Assembly (NCBI GenBank): GCA_026413225.1
Contig: CM048576.1
Span: forward strand, 1,620,501-1,684,500
Length of the DNA stretch: 64,000 nt
Origin: Otis tarda
Taxonomy: Eukaryota; Chordata; Aves; Otidiformes; Otididae
Direction: 5' to 3'
The notes below the pieces were generated by a model, which saw only the letters and a program-made list of their open reading frames with translations, made no database searches and was not told the DNA's origin. Both the position numbers and the translations under genes were made by a program. Within the stretch, counting starts at the first letter, position 1, and each line of letters begins with the position of its first letter. Positions 21,917 to 32,700 of the stretch are shown piece by piece.

Positions 21917-24900
21917 GCGCCGAGGGGAGGGCGGGGGTTGTCATGTCTGTGGGTGGCGTTTGGAGGCCCTTTGGGCACTTGTGTCGGCCCCAGCAGGGGA
22001 AGGCTGCGGTCTGGGTGGTCCTGGGGCTCGGTGCGGAGGGGTGGCAGCCCTTTCCCCACCACCTTGAGGCGCTGGGTTGGGGCTTGTGTGGATAGGGTCA
22101 CCTGAGAGCAGAGCAGGACCAGGCCGGTGGGTTCGGGCCTTCTGCTGGCCGCCGTTGCGTGAGGTGGGTCTGTCCACGGAGGCCTGAAGGAAAGGGTAAA
22201 GGCCCATGTGTGAGCAGAAGCAGCTTCTGCAAGTGGAAGCTGTGGTGTTTGCCACCCCTCTGCTAACGCTGGTCTTGGTGGTGGTGGTTGCTTCTGCCAA
22301 ATATGCTGGTTCCTGCAGTCTGAGATACGGTTACAGCACGTGGCTGTTGGGTTTTGCACACCTCTTGCTGTCTAGATTTTGGTGTTGAGTTGCTGTGCCC
22401 CTCCTCCTGTGCTACAGCTGTGTTAAAAAACTGTTAATGGGAGCTTGTTACATTGGAATGGAAAAATGAGGTCCTGGTGCTCTATGGTTCAGAATTACTC
22501 ACCCTAAAGGGACAACTCACCCTTTATATGTTTAGTTTCCCGGTGTGAGACACTTTAAGCTCTGCACGGTCACCTCTTACCCCTCAACTGCTCATTGCAG
22601 GCCCTCAGAAGGGGTCTTGTGGGTGGCTGCAGATGGGAGTTAAAAACCTGGTTTGGGCTACTGAGCTTCGTAGTCCCCAGTGAAATGGACGGTTGTTATT
22701 TGTGATGCACTTTTTGGTACCTGCGCACCGATCAGTCTAGTGTGTTAATGATACACTTGTGGCTCTTTTGGGGCTCTAAAGAATGAACAAGCACAAAGCT
22801 GAGTGTCTGGAAGATGGGTATCAGCATTTCTCTTTCAGAGTTTCAATGGGAATAGAGACTACACTGAACTTCAGCTTCCTTCTATTGTTTTTTCAATGAC
22901 TGAATTTTCTTTTTTTTCCTTTCTGTTGGTTAAGTTAGATGATGAAGTGCTACTGAATCATCAGCTGATTTTGTAAGAGTTCCTTGCGGGTTTTTTGTGG
23001 AGATAAAATAACTGGCACCCTCAAGCCTTCTAATGCCTTCATTTCCGGGGGAAAAAAAAATATGAGAGAGTATATTTCTTGAGTCAGTCCTTAAGTGGAG
23101 AACTTACCTCCTGAATTGTGATGCTTTTTGGCACTTTGCTGTAAGCATGCTTCTTTTGTGTGTTAAGTGTTTAAAATGGAGATAGCTTTATTACCTTGAT
23201 TATGAGATATGGATGTAATTATTATTATTTTCTGATGGAGTAATTGACAATTTTATTTTTTTTTAGAGAGAAAAAGGGTATGTGATGTCGCTTCCTCTCC
23301 TCTGGCACCCTTAATACCAACCTGCAAAGAAAATCCCTGGGTGAGCTCTCTTCTGGCAACTTGCTCTGCAGTCAGCAGCTACTTCACCTGTGTTTCTAAC
23401 AACCCGCAGCTGCTGTCAGCTGTGCAAACTGAGTTTTTATTGACTTACAAGTGCGCAGCTAATTACAGAGGCTGCTTTAGTATTGTGAATTTTGTTTTGA
23501 CTTTGACTTAAATGCGAGATGAGGTCTATTTGTCATTTTATCTCATGCTAGTAAAACTCAACTTCAATTTCTAAACTGGTGTTATATGTTAAATCTCCAC
23601 CTCTTTTAATGTCCAGCTAGCCTGCTTTCTTCTCTGTGGCCTGTAGTACTTCAGAAAAGCAGCTGTTCTAAAAGCAATGAGTTGTTTTGGGTTTTTTTTT
23701 TATGTGCAGAAGAAAGGTAGTTTTGTCTTTTGAAGAGCTTAAAGTAGAGCAGTGATTGAATTCAGAGGAGTGATGCAGCGATATGTGAGAAGGGTGGAAG
23801 AAGCAACACCACCAGCCTGCAGGAAGGGGGGGAAAAAAAAAAACCTCCTCTTGTTGACGGTAGCTTTGGGAAGAGTTGCCTGGGCTGGAGAAGGCATAGG
23901 AGACAAAAAAAGAAGGTGGCAAGAGGAAGTGGAGGGTCACTGAGCCATGTGGTGGTGTTGGTACAGTTTTGTTTCCTTCCAGTAAAACCTGAGAGTGCCT
24001 TCTTGCTGCATACGCAGCAGCGGAGCACAGGTTTGGAGAGAGGCTTTTTCTCTTCCTTTTTTGTCGTGTTGTACTTGAAATATGTGTTTTCCCTGTTTTC
24101 TTGCTTTGTCCCTCTATAATTTATAAACCAGATAAATGAAGTAGACAGGGTCACGGCCTCAAGCAGTTGGAAAGGGAGAATTGCGGTATGTGATAGTAAC
24201 AAACGATGATACCGTAGGGACCTCAGAGTGTGAAACGTTGGGAAGAAGAGGACGTGAAGAACGTGGTCACGCGTTCGGGAAGCTGAGGATGGGAGGAAGA
24301 AATCAGTTGCTGGAGTGGATATGTAGATGTTGAGTAAATGGGAAGAGAGGTGACGATGAAGGGCACGTGCGTATATGGAAATGTAATTAACTTGTCTCTC
24401 TCCTCGCTGAAAGGGTGAGGAACAGATACTGTGAGAAACACTCGATCTTGAGACGAGAATTGGGACTAAACGGAGATGTCCTTACAGCAGGAACTGCATC
24501 TCCAAGGAGGTCTCCAGCCCAGCGCTTGGTAGTCCCTCAGGGAGATGTCAGCCCCCTCTCTTGGGGCTCACTTGGAGTGCTTGATTCTCTCCCCTAGTTT
24601 GTGTTAGAAACAGACTTTTGGCTCCTTCCCTGATACTTTGTGAGAGAATAGTTGCAACAGATTGTTGCGACACCTTGGACACAGTAGCGGAGGACTGGCC
24701 TTGAAGATCTAAGAGGTCTCCTCCATCTCATTGTTGCTTTGATGATGGATGTGCCACAAGGATATTGATAAATCGATTCATTATGCACAATTTGAGTGAA
24801 GAGTGAGTTTGTGTTTGGCTGAGCTCTTCTGTTTATTACGTGACTAAATAAATTAAAGCCATTTTTCCTGTTGTGGAAATAAATAATCCTTGCTGCCCAA

Positions 24901-27879
24901 CCCTATGTATGATTTCCATTTCTAACTCCCCAGTAAAACATAAATATCGTGGTTATGTATTACCTGATTGTTAACGTTCAGCCAAAATGCACCCGAGCCA
25001 GAGTTCCTTGAAACGATACGTGCTTTTGATGGATGGGGATGCAGAGGAGGAGGAGACGGCAGCTGTGACTCAGTCCTCAATGAGGTTAGGAACCTTCTTG
25101 CTGCAGTGAAAGCGCCTTCTTGCCAAGGGATCTCAGGAAATGCACCGGCTCTGCCTTCTAGGCAAGCCGGGGTAATTAACTTAAGTGGGGGATGAGGCTT
25201 TTTGCAGATAGATGTGATGTTCCTTTTGAGAGTAATAAATCATTTTCACATTAAAAGCTGGAGGAAGACCCGTCGTCGTAAAAAAACCCCTTTCGTAACA
25301 ATTCTTGCTGTCCTTGCATACGGTTGGCGGTGAAAAAGAGCGGTCGGTGAGCTCAGTACTTAAAAGATTAAGCTAATAGCCCCTGCTAGTATTGCTGCAG
25401 GGAACCCCAGCCTGCGTGCGAGCCTTTTACGCTGGGGAGTAAATCACATTAGCTGGGTTATGCACCATTATTGTGAAGTGGATTCTCATCTGAGATACTG
25501 CAGTGGCTTTATGGCTCCCTGAGCAGGGAGGTGGACTCTTCCCCTTGCCCAGCTTTAATATTCCCGCGTTCCTGTTGTCTCGGAGAAGGGACAGAAATGG
25601 ATGCTTGGCAGCCGCTGGCTCGGGTGCTTTCTCAGCAGAATATCCTTAATTAGACTTGGAGAGGATGAAGTCCCCAGAGATTTTATCTGTCTACCTTCTT
25701 GTGTAGTCCCAGCATTGAAAGAACTTGTTCCTTAATAGCAGGTATGCCAAGAAAATATAGTCAGTCTTGATTTTTTTTTTAAGTGATGCTTTTCTCTGAA
25801 TTTCAGAGCTGAACTTCCCATTAAAGCACCATTTGAGTTCGCTGTATACGACTTGTGTTAAATTTGTTTACAGGCCAAATACAACGTAACAGTGGCTTTG
25901 CTGCTGTTGGAGGTTTTCTATTGGAGCACCGTTCGCTCTGATTCCCTGACTGTGCTCCAACTCTACATCAGCTGCTTTCTAGCTGTGGTTAGCACCAGGT
26001 TGTTCCTGCACTCATGAGCCTCGCCGAGAGACAAGCACGGCCCTGCGCTGGTGTCGCTTCCGAACTCGGAGTGCGCTTCCACCTGTGAAAAACGTGAGCG
26101 CGTCACAGGGAGCTCGAGGGTAGAACTCCAGCAAACACAAAGCAGAATGAGCTTATCTTCCGCTGGAGCAGGGATTTTGTGCGGCAGAATCTGGATACGC
26201 GCAGGGGTAACATCAGCGTTGAATTTAGATGTGCCTTTCTTCTAAAGTAGCGGAGGTTTTGCAGGTTCTGGATTCACATTATGTCTTGATTCACGTTATA
26301 TATGACACGCCGCGTCCTGCCACTGACGTACTGGAGTGATACTGGGTTATATTTACACCCAGTTCCATTTCAGCTTGTGTCATCACCCAGCATGGACTGG
26401 GTGAGGCATGCCTGCTATTTTGGGGAGGAAAATGCTGTCTTCACAGTTACTCTATATGGTTTAGCATCTCATGTTGGCGTTGCTTCTTGTTCGTGTGCGT
26501 GACGGTATCAGCTTGTACGCAAACATTGGGGTGGCGACAGAATTGCGATCGATATATTTGGTCTCATAATGCGTGTGTGTCCCCTGGACGCCGCGGAACT
26601 TCCCGTCGAGGAGCTTGCCGTGGCATTTAGCTTGTCTGAAAATGCCCGACGCGTGTGAGGTGCAGGGAGGAAAATCAACAATTGCAAAGGATAATCCGTG
26701 GACAAACAGCGTGTAGAGCAAGCAGAGACAAGCGGACAGTGTGCCTTTGCATGCCATGCTGATGCCCAAAGTTTCACAATTTATTTCTGCTAAAAAAACA
26801 CCAAAGCTTCCAGCTAGACCCTTTGAGAAAATAAATATTTTTTTTTTCTTTACCTGTATCTCCCAAACTTCTATTGCCAACAGGCTTACTGTAGATTAAC
26901 CTAATGTACGCATCACGATTCTTCTGCAACTAATTTGAAAAATTATTGTGGCTACGTGCTGAGCTGGACATCTGCCACGTCCTTGTGCAGCGAGACGTCT
27001 CTGCTGAGAGGAGACCACAGGGAAATCATTTAAAATCTTGAGGCGCCGTCAGTGTCACAGCTGTAATGGATATCGAGAGGGGGATTTAAAGAAGAAAATA
27101 AGATCATGCACTGACTTCTCATTCCACGCAGCCACGTTTCCAGGGAAATGCGCTTTTCTGTGTATTTTGGTGATGACAGAAGTGATGAGAATTCACGGAG
27201 ATCCGGTCTTTGGTAGGAATGCATGCTGGAGGGGCAGATCCTAGGGTGTATTTGGAAATAACAGAAGTTGAAAGCATCAGCAAATGTTGCGGCTCATAAT
27301 GTTGTCTGGCCGTTATTGCTAGACGATTGGCTGGGCTGAGCAGTGTGGTTTTCTCGTTTTGGTGAAGAACGCAATAACGGGACCGTTTGTAGGAATTACA
27401 CCGCCGAACCGCTGAATTTGGCTCAACCTTGCTTTTTCCCCTGAGATTTGACATTAGTGTTAACCTTTAGAACCACATCCAAACCTGAAATTACTGTCTC
27501 CTGCTTTCTTTTCCAACTTTTTGGTACTGTATTTTTTCATTTATGAGGCTTACTGCCCAGTTTTGTCTATTAAAGACCTGTCTGAACCTTTCGGTCTCCT
27601 CTCCGCTCAAGTTGTAAGTTATCTGTGCCAGAATGAGTCTGCAGGAGTGAGTCAGCATCTTCCTTCAGACCTTCAATATCTGCTCGTAGGGAAGGTCGGC
27701 CAGAAATTCTGCTACTTGTTGCACCATGTGGAATTAGCCAGAACCATGCCTTGCTCTTAATTCAATCACTGGTTAATTTAATTACGTTCTTAATAACGGG
27801 ATAATTATATTTTTAAAAGCCCAAACCACCCAAACTTGAAACCTCTAGTGTTTATTTTTATTTTTTCTGACATATTAGG

Positions 27880-27946
27880 TAATTGATTAAACTACTGGCT
27901 ATTGTTAGTGCAATTACCTGAATTGGCTCTTGATTAATAATGACAG
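27880..27946 (+). promoter_or_regulatory. Homeodomain dimer site plus PBX-HOX/MEIS-like composite (candidate enhancer)
   Basis: TAATTGATTA at 27,880-27,889 is a perfect P2-type palindrome for paired-class homeodomain dimers. About 40 bases later TGATTAAT (27,931-27,938), a PBX-HOX-type octamer, is followed after two bases by TGACAG (27,941-27,946), a MEIS/TGIF core. Such composites are known from developmental enhancers. The motifs are visible; enhancer activity is inferred. Confidence 0.35.
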
Positions 27947-28590
27947 TCAGGAAAAAAGAGCTGTTTGGGATAAACCAGCCAAAGAAAACCAACAGGACAG
28001 GCATTTAATTTCGCGTGAAACTGCTGCTCGGATTATGTTTCTGACATAGTTCCTCTAGCTAAAGCGCTGCGCACAGGTGCAGGTTTTCCTTTCCTTTTCT
28101 CCTCAGTGCTTTTTCTGGATGTTTTATATCAACCCACGTGAACGTGGGGAGGATTTCTGGTCCTTTACCCCAGCACTGAAGGATGCATCGCACCGCTCCT
28201 CAGTCTCTGCTCGCGTGGTGAACCGCATGGCGCGTGCGTACCGCCTTGCTCGGCATGAGAAAGCAAATGTTAGGCTCTAGTCACCAATGACAGCATGACT
28301 TACTGTCTGGTGATGCCCAAAAATATATTTTCCACAGTTTTTCTTTGTATAAGTGGAAGTAATTTTTTTTTTTTTTGGTCATGCAGTTCAGTGACGTTAG
28401 CCTGAGACTTTTCTGCGCTATTGATTTATATGTTCTGGCCAGGACTCGGGGCTGCAAAGCTTACTCGTTGCTGGCAAAATTAGAAGGTAAAAAGTGCCTG
28501 CTGCTTTTTTTTCCCTCCCCTTATCCTTTTTTAGCTTGTCAATGACGAGCCAACTGCTAGCATTTATGGGAATAAATTCTGACTAAAATA

Positions 28591-28611
28591 ATTTGCATTG
28601 AAAATGCAAAT
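28591..28611. promoter_or_regulatory. Inverted pair of POU octamers (9-bp palindromic arms)
   Basis: ATTTGCATT and its exact reverse complement AATGCAAAT are separated by GAA. Each arm contains the full octamer ATTTGCAT/ATGCAAAT bound by OCT/POU factors. It sits inside the CpG-rich part of PRDM10 intron 1. Confidence 0.5.
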
Positions 28612-29500
28612 GAATGAAAGCGTCAGCAAGGAGCCTTCTGCTTTCTTCCTGGTGCACAGACGGGATGCTGGCGTTGGATCAGCCCAGCGAGGCACTCCGT
28701 ATCAAATAAAGTTAATTGGACTCGCTGAGAAATTAAATGGGCTCAGCCTCATGCTAATTCCCGGGCCTTTGATTTAATACGACGTTAGAGACGAAGGATT
28801 GGGAAGGTGCTGAACCTCTGACTAAACCAATCACCGGAGCTGTAAATTACGCTTCTGAGATTCCCAATGGCAGATTGAGAGGCCCCAATAAAATTGCAGG
28901 AGGTGAATAAAACCTGGCTTGGAAGCAATTTGTCAGGCTCTTTGGGCTCGCGTGAATCAGAGTTTAAGTTGCATTGTTCTTTTTCTAAAAGTTGTCTATT
29001 GTAACGCTGCCTGAATAGCAACCGGGACTGCGGTTTTACACAAGGTGAAAGCTGCCTGTACGTGTAAAGCCGGTTGTTTTGTGAACAAAACCTCTTTCAC
29101 GCGAACTGAGAAACCATTGATGCATCTCTGAATGTAGTGTTTTCTTGTTGGAAGCTTAGGGCCAATTTTCTGCACCACTTATTGATTTCTGGGCCTGTAG
29201 GTGCCAGAAGGAGGACGTGTAGAATATTTTGTGGACTGCCTGTGGCCAAGGAAAGACGTACAGGAGGAATTCAGTCTAATCTTTCAGTGCAGGAGGCATT
29301 CAGGATAATCCTTCGGCGCAATCGTAGCGATGGTTGACTTGTTTCCTCCTTAATAGGACACGGAAAGCATTGTACAGCAGAACTTGAGCGTGGTGAATGG
29401 GAATGCACAGTAAAGCCAAGCCTGCTTTACTCTGGCAGCTGATGAAAATACCTCAAACCCCTCTTCTGTGTGTGTCACATTGCTTTAATATCTCCATCTC

Positions 29501-29523
29501 TTTTTTTTTTTTTTTTTTTTTTT
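29501..29523 (+). repeat. T23 homopolymer at the exon 2 acceptor
   Basis: Twenty-three T residues form the polypyrimidine tract of the exon 2 acceptor and directly precede AATAG. The length is likely to be variable between individuals. Confidence 0.7.
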
Positions 29524-29528
29524 AATAG

Positions 29529-29625
29529 CCATGTTACTGAAGATCACCTTGTCTTCTGGAAGCAGAAAGACAGTGAACAGATGAATCTATTCAGCCAGAC
29601 ATCCCTCCGGTAGATCTCGCTCATC
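29529..29625 (+). other. PRDM10: PRDM10 exon 2, 5' UTR part with two uORFs
   Basis: After the acceptor TTTAATAG, 97 untranslated bases precede the start codon. They contain two short upstream ORFs: ATG 29,531 to TGA 29,582-29,584 (17 codons plus stop) and ATG 29,581 to TAG 29,611-29,613 (10 codons plus stop). The stop of the first overlaps the start of the second (ATGA). The second ends 12 bases before the PRDM10 ATG. Confidence 0.65.
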
Positions 29626-29718
29626 ATGGAGCACCACGGCGAGGAGGAGATGGACTCAAAAGAGGAAAGTCCTCAGGTGTGGGCTGACTCTGCTGAGCAG
29701 GAACAGAATACTGCTCAG
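29626..29718 (+). CDS. PRDM10: PRDM10 coding exon 1 (residues 1-31)
   Basis: The start ATG at 29,626 has A at -3 and G at +4, a strong context. The frame reads MEHHGEEE then [11 protein letters not shown]. The human protein is usually drawn from the second methionine (MDSK...), so the first eight residues are an extension here; the second ATG (29,650) also has a good context. The exon ends CAG|GTGACT in phase 0. Confidence 0.9.
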
Positions 29719-32700
29719 GTGACTAGTGCCTCCCAGAGCTCTCGGGTTGAGTTGAGCAAGCAGGCGTTCTCATTTGGCTGTTTCTTATCTGCTGGAAACT
29801 CAGCTTTTCGTTTGAGAAGAAACATTTCTGTGATGATTTTGGATTAAAGCTTCAGAAAGCGAGCTGTGCAAACTGCAGCAGTGAATACACAGACACCTCA
29901 AACGAGCTGAACGAAACCGGCCAGTGGCTGTAGAAGTTTCGGTGTCCAAATACATGTATAGCCATGTGGGAAAGTGAGAGGATTAATGAATGTTAACAAA
30001 ATCTGGGGTCTGTGGCAGCCCGTTTTGATGGCATCAGGCAAATCAGTTGGAACTGTGGGTGGACCTTGGGGAAAGCAATGTGAATAATATTTTCCAGTCA
30101 GACATCTGGGTAGTGGGGAAGGGAGAAATGTTAATTGTAGTGATTAATACAATCCGGTTCTGATGTATGCAGCTAGTCCCTCTGTCTGAGACTTTCTAGA
30201 AGACTGTAAATCGATTTATTCTTTTGAATACATTATGAAGAGGGTGCTGCGTGTGATTTGACCCACAAGCTGAGAAATTCTGACTCTCAGCTGGTAATTT
30301 TCTGCTTTGACATTTGCAAAGAAAGGCCTGTGTTCCGTTATCTATACAATGAGATAACCATGCTGTCGTTTGCACGTGGCAGTGATAAGGCTTAATTAGT
30401 GTTTGCAGAGTGCTCTCCAAATGTGAAACACTGCATGCATCCTTGCTGTAGTGTTTGCCTGAGGATTTATTGTGCAGATTTGGCACTTGGCATCCACAGG
30501 GGAGTACCAGGTGTCTTCTGAAGCGTAAGCAAAAAGGTGAAGCAAAGTAAATACAGTATGTAACTGTGGCATCGTTTGATGTGAAAACATTTTATGTGAA
30601 ATGAATATGGATACTAAAACTAGATTTCCTGCTAACTGTCCTGTTTTACCCATGCGCCAAAATTAGTTTTCGGCATGTAAAGAGTGTCAAAAGAGAAACA
30701 TTTTCCCATTCCCACTGGAATGAAGTATTCTAGCTTGTTGAAATGATCATAATGTTCTGTCAAAATCAAGTTGTTTGGATTTAAACTGCTGCCCTAGACG
30801 TAAACTGTTTCAGTAGTCCTTGGAATCATTGCTTAATCTTTTCAGTTATATTTTTCTCTGCTTAAATAGTTGAATTTCCTACTGAGACTGTATATACATA
30901 CAACAGAAAGCAATCGAACGTACGCTGTTGCTTCCTCATGATAGGTGCAATGCTATTACTTGAAGCAGTATCACATTTAATAGATTCTGTTAGCCGTTCG
31001 TCAGACAGAAAAAAATCACCTCCAACTACAGAACTAGCTGAACAAACTAATTACCATAAATCCAGAAAGGAATGTGAGATTAAAGGGAAACAATACACCA
31101 GTAAATTCCGTAGAGACACCAGTTTCAATCTGAGCTTTTTTTCTCTTACAAATTTTGAAAGCGTTATGCAAGAACTAAATATGGGAAGATGCCCTTTCTA
31201 TCAGTTAGGTCTAGAGTTAAAATGCAGAGTAAAACCAGGAAGTGATGGTAGTTTATGTCCAGATGGGTATGCTGCTAGCGTAATTCATTGAGATTTTAAA
31301 TGTATATTATACAGTGAGCTTATTGTTTTCAAAACAATTGGCTGGGTAGTTGGGACACAAGGTACTCTGCTTTCTAAGGCACTTTGTAACCTACGTGTCT
31401 TGTGTTGTTTCCCATATATTTCACTACAGGATCTGATTTTTTTTTTCTTTTTTTTTTCCTCCCCCCAGGTGCACTTTGTCCCGGAGGGGGGCACGGTGGC
31501 ACAGATAGTGTACAGCGATGAGCAGGACCGTCCCTCGCAGCAGGTCGTCTACACGGCGGATGGCACCTCCTACACCTCCGTGGACACCTCGGAGCACACG
31601 CTCGTTTACATCCATCCAGTGGAAGCTACGCAGGCATGTGTGGTTCTGAGCCCACCCCATTTTGGCACCTAGAAAGCAAAACAATCTCGTTTGAGATGAA
31701 AGCCAGTTACCAGCTGAGTGGCGTGACTGGAAAATAGCAGGCAGTTGCTCTTAACGCTTTTATCTGCCCGTTGCGGAACAGGGACTTCATGCTGTTCATC
31801 TGTCTGATGTGCAAATGCAATAATCAAAGGATGTCAAGGCTCTGAACTATGAAACGCTGGTTATTTCACTGAAGGTGGATGAGATTATCGTTCAGTCAAA
31901 GATGTTTTCCAAAACACAGATAATCTCTCCAGAAATTCTGCCTCTGTTGTATTCAGTACAGTGCTAAGAGTGATCTATGTGTCTTTGGGAAGAGTCCTTG
32001 CTTAGTGTAGTACAGTTCTCATAATTGATAGTTACAATAACAGTCACGTCTTTTCACACAGGATCTCAGTGTACGCAGTCTAATTTTGTAGTCTCTCTTC
32101 AGAGAAGTTGTTGATTTTATAGGCCTAGGTTCTTTTTCTTCATTATTATATCAAATCACTTTTATTCTCTGACAGCACGTGTTTATGTGGGTTAACACAG
32201 TGTGCATCTGTACCTCTGTGCACAGATAAAAAGAGAGGAACAGGCACGCTTCGTTAGGAACGTTTTACATTGCTGTTGCTGATGGGACCGATTAGCAATG
32301 CTACAGAGCGCGCGTCCTTGACGTCGGCAGCAACGCCGGCGTAGCCTTGTGTGGCGTGGTCTCTCTTGTGCGGTTTTTGGCTGTTACATAAAAACAGTTC
32401 CTATGTGGTGGGGCATTCAGAGGTGATGAGAGATTTTTGAGAGGATATCTCCCAGAAAGTTACTAACCAAGAAGTAACTCTTAAAAAAAAAAAAAAGTGT
32501 AATATTAAGACACTATCATGCAATGAGATTAAATAATCAGAGTGCTAGTGGAATTCTTCTTATGCCATGCTTTATTTTGTTGGAGCCAGACTGCTGCAAG
32601 CTCAGATATTTCAAGTTTTGCCAAAGCAAGCAACAGCTGGCCTCAGTTGATGCTTAGTTTTTATCTAAGTTTTTCTTTTTCTGTGGGGGAAGCCCTCCCA

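Larger units (their letters stand above)
20300..22140. promoter_or_regulatory. PRDM10 CpG island
   Basis: About 1.8 kb of very GC- and CpG-rich sequence marks the PRDM10 5' end. Within it, in order, are three CTCF-like cores (20.55-20.65 kb), two inverted CCAAT modules (20.66-20.74 kb), a TAAATA element at 20,757-20,762, a CCAAT box at 20,904-20,908, an RFX-like GTTGCCAGGCA at about 20,930, two candidate exon 1 donors (21,002 and 21,085), two YY1 sites and a separate TATA-containing promoter. G- and C-runs here can also support G-quadruplexes, for example around 21,685-21,743. Confidence 0.8.
22400..29528 (+). other. PRDM10: PRDM10 intron 1 (main part)
   Basis: No coding exon is seen. 22.4-24.0 kb is AT-rich and CpG-poor. 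From about 24.0 to 29.4 kb the CpG density rises strongly (about 47 in 26,001-27,000 by hand count) although G+C is only moderate. This second part carries clustered homeodomain, POU and PBX/MEIS-like motifs (see separate entries). The intron ends in a run of 23 T (29,501-29,523) and AATAG at the acceptor. Confidence 0.6.

Noticed and set aside
20286-22360. Many overlapping ORFs on both strands in the PRDM10 CpG island, up to 217 codons
   Set aside because: Pro/Gly/Arg-rich translations with no domain and all frames open at once are typical of CpG islands.
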